This document shows, in pieces, positions 17,233 through 26,321 of a stretch of 64,000 nt of DNA. Both the position numbers and the translations under genes were made by a program. How positions within the stretch are numbered: position 1 is the stretch's first letter; each line of letters begins with the position of its first letter. The notes below the pieces were generated by a model. That model was not told where the DNA came from and did not search any database. It saw nothing but the letters and a program-made list of their open reading frames with translations. This DNA is from Flammeovirgaceae bacterium UBA7330 (GTDB lineage: Bacteria > Bacteroidota > Bacteroidia > Cytophagales > Cyclobacteriaceae), in NCBI GenBank assembly GCA_002471275.1, contig DKPQ01000023.1, positions 248,001-312,000 of the forward strand, read 5' to 3'.

Positions 17233-18801
17233 CTAGTCTTCTGCAGCATGTAATCCCCTAAATCTCGAATTGCTGAAACCCTGGTCCTGATATTTTCCTA
17301 AAAGAGCCAGTAGTTCTTCAACGATCTCCGGATATTCATTATATAGATTAGTTGTCTCCCCAAGATCATCATCCAGATTGTACAGTTGACCAGGGGCATC
17401 ATTTTCAGTGGTATTGGCACTCCACCCACCCGAACCTTTTCCGGCGATAAGTTTCCAGGGACCTTTGCGGATTGAAAACATCCCCTGGATGGAATGGTGT
17501 ATCAGATGATCCCGGATGGGTTGATTAGGATGGGTCAACAGGACTTCACTGAGATCTTCGCTGTCTTTAAATTCACTTCCTGCTTCGATACCAATCAGTC
17601 CGGCCAACGTAGCCATAAGATCATTCAATCCAAAAAGCTGGTTAGTAACCTGCCCTGGATCGATTTTATCAGGCCATGAAACGATTAGCGGTACACGATG
17701 ACCTCCCTCCCAGATATCAGATTTTGTTCCTCTGAGTGGGTAGCTGGGATCATGACCAAAAGCCTTCACAGAACCTACCTTTCCGGCCATGTTTTCACCA
17801 TCACGCTGGGGAGATCCATTGTCAGAAGTAAATATCACGATCGTGTTTTCTAATTGACCTGTCTGTTCCAGTACCTGTAGGATTTGGCCCACAGTATAGT
17901 CCACCTGATGCACATAATCGCCGTAACGACCGGCAGTGCTCTTGCCAATAAACTCCTCAGCAGGTGCAATTGGGGTGTGAGGAGCTGTGAGTGGAAAGTA
18001 TAGAAAAAACGGACTTTCTTTGGACGCCTGTTCCCTGATATATTTCATGGCATTTTGTGTGATAGCAGGCATCACCTCAGCAAGGTCCCAACCAGTAACC
18101 ATGGGTCCCGGACCGCCAAAAATCCCATTTGGTTTGATGGTATCCGGAATATTCAATAGCCTGTCATTCTCTATGAACGCATAAGGAGCAAAATTGGGCA
18201 CATCATCCCCGAAATAATAATCAAACCCTGCCGCTAATGGTCCTCCACCTAATTGTTTGGTGAAATCAATATTGTGCCACAGTTCATTCCTACCTTCCAA
18301 ATTATAATCACCCATGGCAATATCGTCATTGATAAAGCCGCCTGTATTCGCTGGCCAACGCCAACCCAGATGCCATTTACCTATACATGCAGTCTGATAC
18401 CCCACTCCTTTCAAAGTTTTTGGAAGGGTTACCCGATCATCCTCAATCAAAGGTTTATCCCATGCCCAAAGTACGCTTTTCTTCAAAGCCGTTCTCCAGG
18501 CATACCGTCCTGTCAAAATTCCATATCGCGTTGGTGTACAGACGCTGCTGGGGCTATGGGCATCAGTGAAGCGCATCCCGGAGGCTGCCAAAGCATTAAG
18601 ATTGGGTGTGGGTATTTTAGACCCGGGGTTGTAAACCTCAAGATCACCATAACCTAAGTCGTCAGCAAGGATGACGATAATATGAGGAAGATTGACGTTA
18701 TTTTCATCCTCACGCCTGATACAAGTTGTCAATAGAAGCAATCCAAGGGAAACCAGAAGTATCCTCCGAATCAGGTATCCTGCGTTAAAAATGAAAGTCA
18801 T
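17233..18801 (-). CDS. Cys-type sulfatase (arylsulfatase family)
   Basis: A second type I sulfatase, 522 aa. The formylglycine site is C88-T-P-T-R92 followed by YGILTGR. Active-site segments ILADDLGYGDL, CIGKWHLGW, TAPHTPI, TSDNGSPQ and GTKSDIWEGGHR are all present. The hydrophobic leader ends LLTTC27, a possible though non-canonical lipoprotein site. It has no long C-terminal extension, unlike the sulfatase at 323-2092. It forms a unit with the downstream glycosidase-like gene. The bio genes end 33 nt upstream on the same strand, so read-through is possible. Confidence 0.88.
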   Translation of the reverse strand: MTFIFNAGYLIRRILLVSLGLLLLTTCIRREDENNVNLPHIIVILADDLGYGDLEVYNPGSKIPTPNLNALAASGMRFTDAHSPSSVCTPTRYGILTGRYAWRTALKKSVLWAWDKPLIEDDRVTLPKTLKGVGYQTACIGKWHLGWRWPANTGGFINDDIAMGDYNLEGRNELWHNIDFTKQLGGGPLAAGFDYYFGDDVPNFAPYAFIENDRLLNIPDTIKPNGIFGGPGPMVTGWDLAEVMPAITQNAMKYIREQASKESPFFLYFPLTAPHTPIAPAEEFIGKSTAGRYGDYVHQVDYTVGQILQVLEQTGQLENTIVIFTSDNGSPQRDGENMAGKVGSVKAFGHDPSYPLRGTKSDIWEGGHRVPLIVSWPDKIDPGQVTNQLFGLNDLMATLAGLIGIEAGSEFKDSEDLSEVLLTHPNQPIRDHLIHHSIQGMFSIRKGPWKLIAGKGSGGWSANTTENDAPGQLYNLDDDLGETTNLYNEYPEIVEELLALLGKYQDQGFSNSRFRGLHAAED

Positions 18802-18834
18802 TCTGAAATAAGTTCAGTTAAATAAACAAACAGA

Positions 18835-20103
18835 CTAGTTCTTTTCCAACTCTTCAAAAAATTCAATGATAGCCTTATAAATTCTTTTCAACTCCCTGGG
18901 TTCAATCACATAGGGGGGTAAAACATAAATCACATGCCCCAACGGTCTCAGCAGTAAGTTCCTCGACATAAAGAAATCATAGATCTGCTCTTTGATCATA
19001 CTCACATATCCCGGATCATCCACCTTCAACTCTATTCGCAAGATGGTGCCCAATGACCTGATCTCCCTGATCGTCTTAGGTAATTCGGTAGTAGAAACGA
19101 ATTCCTCATGGTTCCTGGAAATCATTTCAATCTGATCCTTACATTTCTGGGTACCCAGAATTTTCAAGCTCTCCACCGCAGCCGCACAAGCCAACGGGTT
19201 TGCTGTATAGGAGTGTCCATGAAAGAAAGTCTTTGAATACTCTGTGGCATCAAAGGTCCGGGTAATTGCTTGTGACACAGTAGTCACCCCCATGGGTAGA
19301 AAACCACCGGTAATTCCTTTTGACAGGCAAAAGATGTCGGGGTGATGTTTGAGATAATCTGAGGCAAAGACCTTTCCTGTCCTCCCAAATCCTGTCATCA
19401 CTTCATCTGCAATACAAATTATCTCTTTTGACTTTGCAATACTTATCAGCTCATCCAGCACTTCGGGAGTATACATCCTCATTCCTGAAGCTCCCTGCAC
19501 CAGTGGTTCAAATATAAAAAGCGCAGTATCCTCAGACGCCAGCTCTTTCATTTTGGCGATACTGTTCGCACCATCCCCTTCAGGGAACGGAATAAAATCT
19601 ACTTCAAACAGAAAATCAAAAAAGGGAAGATTGAAAAGACCACGCTCACCAACGGACATTGACCCGAAAGTATCTCCATGATAGGCTCCATCTATTGCAA
19701 TAATTCTCATACGAGGTTTTCCCAGATTCTTCCAATACTGGATAGCCAGTTTCAATGCAACCTCTACAGATGTGGATCCATCATCACTGAAAAACAACTT
19801 GGATTGATTTTCAGGTAGGATACTAAGCAACAACTGAGACAGCTTGACGGCGGGTTCATGAGTAAACCCTGCAAAAATCACCTGCTCCAACTTGCGGGAC
19901 TGCTTTGCAATGGCTCTTGATATTTGCTTATTCGCATGTCCATGTGTATTTACCCACCACGAAGAAATACAGTCCATGATCCAGCGATTGTCCACGGTTT
20001 GCAAATAGACCCCTCTCCCCTTTTTCACCTGGATCACCGGCTTTTCGGAGAGTGGACTAAAGGGGTGCCAGATATTTTTCTGATCGAGTTTCTGCCAGTT
20101 CAT
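18835..20103 (-). CDS. bioA: Adenosylmethionine-8-amino-7-oxononanoate aminotransferase
   Basis: It converts KAPA to DAPA in biotin synthesis with S-adenosylmethionine as amino donor; PLP enzyme, cytoplasmic. Class III aminotransferase features are present: SSWWVNTHGHAN near residue 47, GAYHGDTFG, the PLP-binding ADEVMTGFGRTG and the Schiff-base Lys in LSKGITGG. At 422 aa it has normal length. It starts directly after the bioD stop codon, and the order is bioF-bioD-bioA. bioB and bioC are not in this window. Confidence 0.95.
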   Translation of the reverse strand: MNWQKLDQKNIWHPFSPLSEKPVIQVKKGRGVYLQTVDNRWIMDCISSWWVNTHGHANKQISRAIAKQSRKLEQVIFAGFTHEPAVKLSQLLLSILPENQSKLFFSDDGSTSVEVALKLAIQYWKNLGKPRMRIIAIDGAYHGDTFGSMSVGERGLFNLPFFDFLFEVDFIPFPEGDGANSIAKMKELASEDTALFIFEPLVQGASGMRMYTPEVLDELISIAKSKEIICIADEVMTGFGRTGKVFASDYLKHHPDIFCLSKGITGGFLPMGVTTVSQAITRTFDATEYSKTFFHGHSYTANPLACAAAVESLKILGTQKCKDQIEMISRNHEEFVSTTELPKTIREIRSLGTILRIELKVDDPGYVSMIKEQIYDFFMSRNLLLRPLGHVIYVLPPYVIEPRELKRIYKAIIEFFEELEKN

Positions 20104-20715
20104 TTACCAGTTATTTGAAAGTAATTCAGCATACTTGGATATCATTTCCCTGTTTATACTTTGCTCTTTTTTCACATGCAGCAAGTATCTAAGTTGAGTC
20201 TTTTTCAGTATGATCCGTTGACTTTCTTCATTTTCCTCACCATTGAAGATGATCCCCTTGACAGAATAGCCTTTGTTATGTAAGTATTCTGCTGTCAAAA
20301 GTGTATGATTGATGGAACCAAGATACAAATTGGAGACCAGGACAACCCGTGACCTGAATTGAGGGATGAGATCAGCCACTACCTCCTGATCGTTTAGAGG
20401 AACCAGGCATCCTCCTGCTCCTTCTATGACGAGGCTATTTTCTGTTTGAGGCAACTTGATGGATTCAATGTCAATGTTTACCCCATCGATCCGGGCGGAG
20501 GCATGAGGAGATGCAGGAGTATTTAACAGGTAAGCTTCTGGATGGAATTTAGATTCGGTGTTCGACACCAGCTCTCTTACCGTTTCGGTATCTCTGGGAT
20601 ATCCGGCCTGGATCGGTTTCCAGTAGTCTCCTCCAAGCATTTCAGCAATGATTGCACTGACAACTGTCTTTCCACTATCTGTCCCAATAGCTGTCACAAA
20701 GTAATTTTCAAGCAT
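20104..20715 (-). CDS. bioD: Dethiobiotin synthetase
   Basis: ATP-dependent carboxylation and ring closure of DAPA to dethiobiotin. The N-terminal P-loop variant is GTDSGKTVVSA (near residue 11), followed by WKPIQAG and the later EGAGGCLVPL. At 203 aa it is a compact, normal-length member. It sits 3 nt after bioF and abuts bioA without a gap, so translational coupling is likely. Confidence 0.93.
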   Translation of the reverse strand: MLENYFVTAIGTDSGKTVVSAIIAEMLGGDYWKPIQAGYPRDTETVRELVSNTESKFHPEAYLLNTPASPHASARIDGVNIDIESIKLPQTENSLVIEGAGGCLVPLNDQEVVADLIPQFRSRVVLVSNLYLGSINHTLLTAEYLHNKGYSVKGIIFNGEENEESQRIILKKTQLRYLLHVKKEQSINREMISKYAELLSNNW

Positions 20716-20718
20716 AAA

Positions 20719-21822
20719 TCAGAGAATGTTTTTCAGGGTCGAAGTTAATTCATCAATCTGATCTGAGGTATTGAAGGTGTGTAAACTGATCCTCAACCGC
20801 TCACTCCCTCTTTGCACAGTTGGAGATAAAATGGGCCTTACATCGAACCCTTGTCCTGCTAATTTCAACGAAGCTTCCCTGGCTTTCTCGTTGGAGCCTA
20901 TTAAAACAGGTTGAATAGCTGTTTCACTGACGGAATCTGTAAATCGCTCCCTGAACAACCTGATCTTATGCTGCAAGGCTTGCTGTAGTTCAATGTGCGA
21001 AGCGAGGTACTTAAAGCTTTCTTCAATGGAAATCAGGCTAATAGGTGGCAATGAAGTGGTGTATATAAATGGTCGACCGAAATTGACCAGGTAATCAATA
21101 AGTATTTTACTACCAGCCACACAAGCTCCATGAACTCCCATGGCTTTGCCAAAAGTATATACCCTGGCAAAAACCTTCTGAGCAAGCATAAGGCTCTGTA
21201 GAAGCCCGGACCCGTCTTTACCGAAAGATCCTGTACTATGCGCCTCATCCACGATAAGATACCCATTATACTGCTCACAAAGGTCCACGATTGCCCGGAG
21301 AGGAGCTATGTCACCATCCATGGAGAAGACCGTCTCGGTTACTACAAATTTTCTTCCGCTGGCCTGCCTCAGTTTCTGTTCCAGATCCTCCATATCATTG
21401 TGCCTGAAAGCTATGGTTTCCGCTTTGCTAAGCCAGGCTCCTTCTTTCAGACAAACGTGTGCAAGCTGATCATAAATGATGGTATCTCCCTTTTGAGCTA
21501 CCGATGACACCAGGGCCTGATTGGCATGATAGCCTGAATTAAAAATCAAAACACCCTCCGCTTCAAAAACGGATTTCAGATAATCTTCCACCTGTGAGTA
21601 ATAATCGTGATTGCCCGACAGGAGTCTGCTCCCCGTACCACCAATCCCGGGAGATTCTTCCTTTTCCCGCTTCCTTATTATTTCAGCAAGCTCCTCATTC
21701 CGAGCCAACCCCATATAATCATTGGAAACAAAGTCAATAAGACCTTTTTGGCCCGGTAATTGTCTTAGATTCCCTGAATTTTTTCTTTCATCCAATTTTT
21801 TCTTTAAAAAATCAAAATCCAT
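20719..21822 (-). CDS. bioF: 8-amino-7-oxononanoate synthase (BioF-like)
   Basis: It condenses pimeloyl-ACP/CoA with L-alanine to give KAPA, the first gene of a bioFDA operon. Alpha-oxoamine synthase landmarks are FVSNDYMGLA, GTGSRLLSGNH, FNSGYHAN, DEAHSTGSFGKDGSG and the PLP-Lys segment YTFGKAMGVHG. At 367 aa it is slightly shorter than many relatives. It is paralogous to the serine palmitoyltransferase at 60895-62106; the bio context decides the call. Its start codon is only 28 nt from that of the divergent LpxR-like gene. Confidence 0.9.
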   Translation of the reverse strand: MDFDFLKKKLDERKNSGNLRQLPGQKGLIDFVSNDYMGLARNEELAEIIRKREKEESPGIGGTGSRLLSGNHDYYSQVEDYLKSVFEAEGVLIFNSGYHANQALVSSVAQKGDTIIYDQLAHVCLKEGAWLSKAETIAFRHNDMEDLEQKLRQASGRKFVVTETVFSMDGDIAPLRAIVDLCEQYNGYLIVDEAHSTGSFGKDGSGLLQSLMLAQKVFARVYTFGKAMGVHGACVAGSKILIDYLVNFGRPFIYTTSLPPISLISIEESFKYLASHIELQQALQHKIRLFRERFTDSVSETAIQPVLIGSNEKAREASLKLAGQGFDVRPILSPTVQRGSERLRISLHTFNTSDQIDELTSTLKNIL

Positions 21823-21850
21823 CAGTCAAATTTCTATTTTTGAAAGGTTA

Positions 21851-22792
21851 ATGCGAAGCTACTTTATCACCGCCTATATCGTGCTCGTTTGCGCATTTCA
21901 TTTAAACGGGCAATCCACCAGGTACCTTAAAAACGAGGCCAGGCTTGTTGTGGAGAATGATGCCTTCACGCTGAACTTCTATAAAGATCAGTACTATAGC
22001 AGTGGTATATACCCCTCATTTCGCTATGTCCATGATACCTCAACCTATAGAAAAGTCATTCATGGCTTTCAGCTAAACCATCGAATCTATACTCCCAAAA
22101 ACATTTCCTGGCGATTCGAAGAATTGTTTGATCGTCCTTACGCCGGACAGTTTTCAGCGAGTTTTGCCACCGAATATTATTTCAAAAAAGGAAAATACTT
22201 TAAGTGGGAAGTTGAGCTGGGCTTGATGGGACCTTCGACCAGGGTGGGGAAAATGCATGAATACTGGCATCAGATCTTTAACCTGGGCACACCAAAAGGC
22301 TGGAAATATCAAATCAATGACAGTCCATTGGCTACTATTTCGTTAAAATATGGCCATTCGTTGCTCAATATTGAAAAGCTGGAAGTACTCAGTGAATCAA
22401 GTCTTGCGGTTGGAACCACAAACGATTGGGTACGACAGGAAATAGTCATTCGGTTTGGACGGTTTTTATCCATTGACAGATCTTCGTTCTATTCTGCCCA
22501 ACTTGGCAACATCAAAAAAATACTGCCTGTACCAGAAATGAGCGAATTCTATGTGTTTTATGCACCTGGCTACGAATATGTATTTTATAATGCCACGATA
22601 GAAGGAAACTTCCTGGGTGATGAATCCACCTTTGTAAAAACCGCAGAAAAACAAATCATACAGCACAGATATGGCATCATGATGAGTTGGCCTTCATTTG
22701 ATCTTGGATTTATCGGCTATATCAGATCTCCTGAAACAACGGAATCCTCCGGTCACTATTATGTTGGGATTCGGATGAATCAGCGGTTTTAG
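21851..22792 (+). CDS. LpxR-family lipid A 3-O-deacylase-like outer-membrane protein (DUF2219)
   Basis: A predicted 313-aa outer-membrane beta-barrel with a signal peptide (MRSYFITAYIVLV..., cleavage after LNGQ). Family hallmarks are ENDAF near the mature start, YYSSGIYPSF, FDRPYAGQFSAS and the catalytic-region GPSTRVGKMHEYWHQI containing the conserved Ser and His. LpxR removes the 3'-acyloxyacyl chain from lipid A. The ATG at 21851 is chosen because an upstream in-frame ATG (21722) would overlap bioF by 100 nt and put 43 residues before the signal peptide. Its last four bases overlap the convergent oxidoreductase gene. Confidence 0.8.
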   Translation: MRSYFITAYIVLVCAFHLNGQSTRYLKNEARLVVENDAFTLNFYKDQYYSSGIYPSFRYVHDTSTYRKVIHGFQLNHRIYTPKNISWRFEELFDRPYAGQFSASFATEYYFKKGKYFKWEVELGLMGPSTRVGKMHEYWHQIFNLGTPKGWKYQINDSPLATISLKYGHSLLNIEKLEVLSESSLAVGTTNDWVRQEIVIRFGRFLSIDRSSFYSAQLGNIKKILPVPEMSEFYVFYAPGYEYVFYNATIEGNFLGDESTFVKTAEKQIIQHRYGIMMSWPSFDLGFIGYIRSPETTESSGHYYVGIRMNQRF

Positions 22793-23754
22793 GTACTCAG
22801 TACAATCTTTCCTAATGCTTTTCTTCCCTTGAGCATGTTGAGTGCTTCAATACCTTCACTTAGCTTAAAGGTCTTTGTGATTCGCGGATCAATCTCATGG
22901 TGATTCAACCACTTCAGCAATTGTTCAATGTTTTTCCGGTTGGCTTCAGGTTGATTCCTCCAAAAATGTCCCCAAAAAACACCTACTATAGAGGCTGACT
23001 TCAATAGGGGAAGATTCCATGGTAAATTGGGGATTGTGCCAGAAGCAAAACCTACGACCAGGTGCCTACCTCCGGGCTTCAAAGCTCTAAAAGCTGCTTC
23101 TGAAGCATCTCCACCTACCGGATCAAACACGATATCCACACCCCCATGGTCCTTAAGACTTTCCTTAAGATCCGTATTTTGATAATTGATGAGATGATCG
23201 GCTCCTGCATCTTTCGCAAAAGCCAACTTATCCTCAGAGCCAGCTACCGCAATCACTGTAGCACCTAAAACTTTACCTAATTGTACAGCAGCAGTTCCGG
23301 TACCTCCTGCGGCACCTAAAACCACGAGCGCCTCTCCTTTTGAAAGCTGTGCGCGGTCTTTTAGGGCATGCATAGCGGTACCATAGGTTTCCAGCATCAC
23401 CGATCCCTTTTTGAGGTCATCTTTTGGATGAAAATGAAAAGTATTGTGAGCACTTGCTACAGCAAATTCAGCAAAGCCACCCCAACCCATGGCAGCAATG
23501 ACCTTGTCTCCTGGCTTAAAATCTTTTACTTTATCCCCTACCTGCTCCACAACCCCTGATACCTCACCTCCTGGCACAAAGGGCAACTCTGGCTTGAACT
23601 GATACTTGCCCTCCACAATTAAAGTATCCGGGAAATTGACTCCGCAATAACTCACCTTAATCAAAAGCTCTTCAGAAGTAATAGTGGGAATTTTCATTTC
23701 CCCAAAGCGCAAATGATTGATAGGGCCAAATTCGTGACAAACAAGCGCTTTCAT
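22789..23754 (-). CDS. NADPH:quinone oxidoreductase-like zinc-type alcohol dehydrogenase family protein
   Basis: A 321-aa MDR superfamily protein of the quinone-oxidoreductase branch. The N-terminal GroES-like domain has GVNFPDTLIVEGKYQ and FVPGGEVSGVVEQVG. The nucleotide-binding domain has LGAAGGTGTAAVQLGK (near residue 150) and VFDPVGGD. The zinc ligands of classical alcohol dehydrogenases are absent, consistent with a quinone or enone reductase. Substrate unknown. The stop codon overlaps that of the LpxR-like gene as TTAG. Confidence 0.86.
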   Translation of the reverse strand: MKALVCHEFGPINHLRFGEMKIPTITSEELLIKVSYCGVNFPDTLIVEGKYQFKPELPFVPGGEVSGVVEQVGDKVKDFKPGDKVIAAMGWGGFAEFAVASAHNTFHFHPKDDLKKGSVMLETYGTAMHALKDRAQLSKGEALVVLGAAGGTGTAAVQLGKVLGATVIAVAGSEDKLAFAKDAGADHLINYQNTDLKESLKDHGGVDIVFDPVGGDASEAAFRALKPGGRHLVVGFASGTIPNLPWNLPLLKSASIVGVFWGHFWRNQPEANRKNIEQLLKWLNHHEIDPRITKTFKLSEGIEALNMLKGRKALGKIVLST

Positions 23755-23841
23755 AGATTCCGGGGTGTTTATTAAACTATTATCGTTAAAAATCGCTTAA
23801 TATAATTATGTAACAAGGTAAAACCTAAAAAACAACATGCC

Positions 23842-24318
23842 ATGGATACCGGATATTTAGAAAAAAAAGCATTTAAAAATGGTCTGACCATTACAGCGTT
23901 GTTGATCGCCTATTTTCTGATCATGAAGTCAGTCGGGCTGATCCACCAATATGAACTTCGTGGATTCAATGCGGTCATCATGTTTACGGGTGTATTTCTG
24001 ACCATCAGGGCGTACAGAAAGCATCATGATCGTGACTTCAGCTACTTGCGAGGCATGAGTTTAGGGGTATTAACCTCATTGACAACAGCAGTTAGCTTCG
24101 CAGCATTTGTGCTCATCTTTATACTTTCCAGTCCAAACTTTATGGAGATGATCCGTCAAAATGAACCCCATGGGATGTATCTCAATGAATATGGGATCGG
24201 AATAGTCATATTCATTGAGGCAGCAGCATCCGGATTTATTTTTAGCTTCCTGACCATGCAATGGTTCAAGGACCGGGTCCCAGTAAAACACCCGGGAACA
24301 GGTTATTTGGGTAGTTAG
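23842..24318 (+). CDS. DUF4199 family membrane protein
   Basis: A 158-aa integral membrane protein with four predicted hydrophobic segments (about residues 16-33, 39-55, 71-95 and 120-145), the usual layout of Bacteroidota DUF4199 proteins. The second loop carries RAYRKHHDRDFSYLRG, a charged stretch common in this family. Function unknown. The stop codon overlaps the convergent arsC stop by four bases (TTAG). Confidence 0.75.
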   Translation: MDTGYLEKKAFKNGLTITALLIAYFLIMKSVGLIHQYELRGFNAVIMFTGVFLTIRAYRKHHDRDFSYLRGMSLGVLTSLTTAVSFAAFVLIFILSSPNFMEMIRQNEPHGMYLNEYGIGIVIFIEAAASGFIFSFLTMQWFKDRVPVKHPGTGYLGS

Positions 24319-24656
24319 AGAATTTCAAGTACGCTTTCAGGGGGTCTACCCACCCTGGCTTTATCTCCATTGATCACGATGGGGCGCTCTATAAGCTTTG
24401 GATTCTTGACAAGGATTTGGATCCACTCCGAATCCGTGTATGATTTTCCTTTATACTTTTCTTTATAAATAGACTCATTCTTTCGCACCAGACTCTCAGG
24501 TTTGATACCTAGTAGTTCCACAACTTTCTGAAGTTCTTCCTGAGTGGGTGGTGTTTTGAGATACTCAATGATCTCCGGATCACCCACTTTGTCTTTAACC
24601 AACTCAAGTGCCTCCCGACTCTTTCTGCAACGTGGATTGTGATATATTTTGATCAT
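24315..24656 (-). CDS. arsC: ArsC-family arsenate reductase (glutaredoxin type)
   Basis: A 113-aa thioredoxin-fold protein. The N-terminal HNPRCRKSREAL matches the ArsC active site (Cys10 followed by x-S-R), and RPIVI near residue 92 is the usual arsenate-site segment. Such enzymes reduce arsenate to arsenite with glutathione/glutaredoxin. There is no arsenite efflux pump or ArsR regulator next to it, so a more general thiol role cannot be excluded. Confidence 0.85.
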   Translation of the reverse strand: MIKIYHNPRCRKSREALELVKDKVGDPEIIEYLKTPPTQEELQKVVELLGIKPESLVRKNESIYKEKYKGKSYTDSEWIQILVKNPKLIERPIVINGDKARVGRPPESVLEIL

Positions 24657-24741
24657 ATTGATATGAATTTAATTAGGATGCATTTATTTTTAGTATAAAC
24701 GCATTTTATATGCTTCAAATTAAAAGCAAATCGACTGACCT

Positions 24742-25221
24742 ATGAAGTTATATCCAGTGATTTTTGGTTTTGTTCTCCTTTTAGGGTGCTCGACAAAAGA
24801 AGCAAACAAAGAAGCAGTGATCCCGGCAAACAAAACAGCTTATGACTCACTACTGGCAGTTGAAACAGGAGCCGATGACTACGGGATGCGAAAATATGTA
24901 CTTGCTTATCTCAAAGCAGGACCAAACCGGGACCAGGACTCCACAGAAACAGCCAGACTTCAAAGGGCACACCTGGACAATATTACGCGAATGGCCGAAG
25001 AAGGTAAACTTGTGTTGGCCGGTCCGTTCCTCGACGACGGTGAGGTGAGAGGTATTTACATCTTTGCAGTGGAAACAATCGAAGAAGCGAAGGCTCTGAC
25101 CACTACAGATCCGGCCATTCAGGCAGGCAGGCTCATCATGGACCTCCACCCCTGGTATGCTTCAGCAGCACTGATGAAAATCAATGAGTTACATAAAAAG
25201 ATCAGTAAAGTAGATATATAA
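24742..25221 (+). CDS. YciI-like domain lipoprotein
   Basis: A 159-aa protein with a lipoprotein signal (lipobox LLLGC16) and a YciI-type ferredoxin-like domain from about residue 50: KYVLAYLKAGPNRDQD, RAHLDNITRMAEEGKLVLAGPF, GIYIFAVETIEEAKAL, DPAIQAGRL. The conserved His/Asp pair of YciI is represented by His72 and a later Asp-Pro. YciI domains are thought to be small enzymes or binding modules; no substrate is known here. Export by a lipid anchor is unusual for YciI proteins in general but recurs in Bacteroidota. Confidence 0.8.
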   Translation: MKLYPVIFGFVLLLGCSTKEANKEAVIPANKTAYDSLLAVETGADDYGMRKYVLAYLKAGPNRDQDSTETARLQRAHLDNITRMAEEGKLVLAGPFLDDGEVRGIYIFAVETIEEAKALTTTDPAIQAGRLIMDLHPWYASAALMKINELHKKISKVDI

Positions 25222-25244
25222 AAAGTCCCGCCGAATAGCGGGAC
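25219..25244 (-). terminator. Rho-independent terminator of tonB
   Basis: GTCCCGC (25225-25231) pairs with GCGGGAC (25238-25244) around a 6-nt loop. On the minus strand it is followed by five T, so it mainly serves the tonB gene; on the plus strand there is no T run. Confidence 0.8.
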
Positions 25245-25269
25245 CTTACCAAACCTGGAAAAAGTCAAC

Positions 25270-26073
25270 TTACTTTCCCAACAGGACAAATCTTATGGGA
25301 ATAACCATATAAACCCGTACTGGTCTTCCCCTTTGTTTTCCAGGATTCCACGGAGGGGCAGATTCCAATACCCTCACAGCCTCTTCATCACACCCTGACC
25401 CTATACCTTTGATCACTTGCACATCTGTAAGCCGACCGTCTTTTTCCACTACAAACTTCAAGAAGACATTGCCAGAAACCCCCATTCGAATAGCCTGAGG
25501 TGGGTACCGTAGATTTTCCCCAACGAAAGTATAAAACGCCTCCAGCCCTCCTTTAGGTACCGGCACATCTTCTACAATCTGAAATATCTGATCTGCTTGT
25601 TCATCTTCCATGGCCGGAGCATCAAAAACCACTACATCTACAGCAGTCTCCTCCAGGATCTCCACATCAAAATCCAATTTGATCTCCTGCACAACTTCCC
25701 TGTCATCTACTTCCACAATTACCGGTTGCTCGATTTTTGGTGGTGGTGGAGGTGGCTGATCACTTGGCGGGACTTCCATCACTTCCTCAAAGTCTGCGTC
25801 TAATTGTCCCAGATTTACCAGCTCCTGGCTATCATAGGTCCTCCAGTTTATGGCTACAATACAGAACAGCAAGCTTAGGCTCAGCCCGATCGTCATAAAC
25901 AATCGGGTCTGACTTTGATACTGTTCAGCCCGTTGCCGTTTTATATCCATCATCTCCTGAAAGAGTTTTTTGGTAACGGGAGGTGTAAGTAAGTCATTGG
26001 CCTTCAATGCTCCATGAAGATTCTCATCATGTTTTTTGCCTTTTTTTGTTGGGTTGATCAATTCAGTTTTCAT
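25270..26073 (-). CDS. tonB: Energy transducer TonB
   Basis: Couples the inner-membrane proton gradient to outer-membrane TonB-dependent receptors. The 267-aa protein has a ~60-residue cytoplasmic N-terminus, one membrane segment (about residues 62-80, LFMTIGLSLSLLFCIVAI), a proline-rich spacer (PPSDQPPPPPPKIEQP near 102) and a C-terminal TonB domain (about 175-267) with YPPQAIRMGVSGNVFLKF and ending RPVRVYMVIPIRFVL. ExbB/ExbD are not next to it. A TonB-dependent receptor lies 2.3 kb away, but they are separate transcription units. Confidence 0.9.
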   Translation of the reverse strand: MKTELINPTKKGKKHDENLHGALKANDLLTPPVTKKLFQEMMDIKRQRAEQYQSQTRLFMTIGLSLSLLFCIVAINWRTYDSQELVNLGQLDADFEEVMEVPPSDQPPPPPPKIEQPVIVEVDDREVVQEIKLDFDVEILEETAVDVVVFDAPAMEDEQADQIFQIVEDVPVPKGGLEAFYTFVGENLRYPPQAIRMGVSGNVFLKFVVEKDGRLTDVQVIKGIGSGCDEEAVRVLESAPPWNPGKQRGRPVRVYMVIPIRFVLLGK

Positions 26074-26321
26074 GGCCTTATTCTATTGGTTTGGTATAAC
26101 TAAGGTCCAAAAACGGTATGAACTATTTCATGAGGAGGGTCAAACAAAGCGATGATCTAAATCATCCGGGAGGGTGAAATTTTCCAACGAATAAATAACA
26201 GTTGGTGTCGTTATTATGTTATTCTTAATCTGATGCTGTTATTAACTACCTATTGTGCATTATTTTAATATAACATGATATTTTTTTATTATTTTTATAT
26301 AACAACATAACGTTACCAAAA

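Noticed and set aside
18253..18657. 134-codon plus-strand open frame
   Set aside because: Antisense to the second sulfatase, over its formylglycine motif region; a shadow frame.
20719..21822. Second serine palmitoyltransferase
   Set aside because: It is an alpha-oxoamine synthase like Spt, but it heads a bioF-bioD-bioA operon, so BioF is far more likely.
24315..24656. Arsenic resistance operon
   Set aside because: Only arsC is present; no arsR, arsB or acr3 gene lies beside it.
26074..26321. Repeated GTTATT words upstream of the FAS1 gene
   Set aside because: Irregular spacing in an A/T-rich stretch; no consistent structure.
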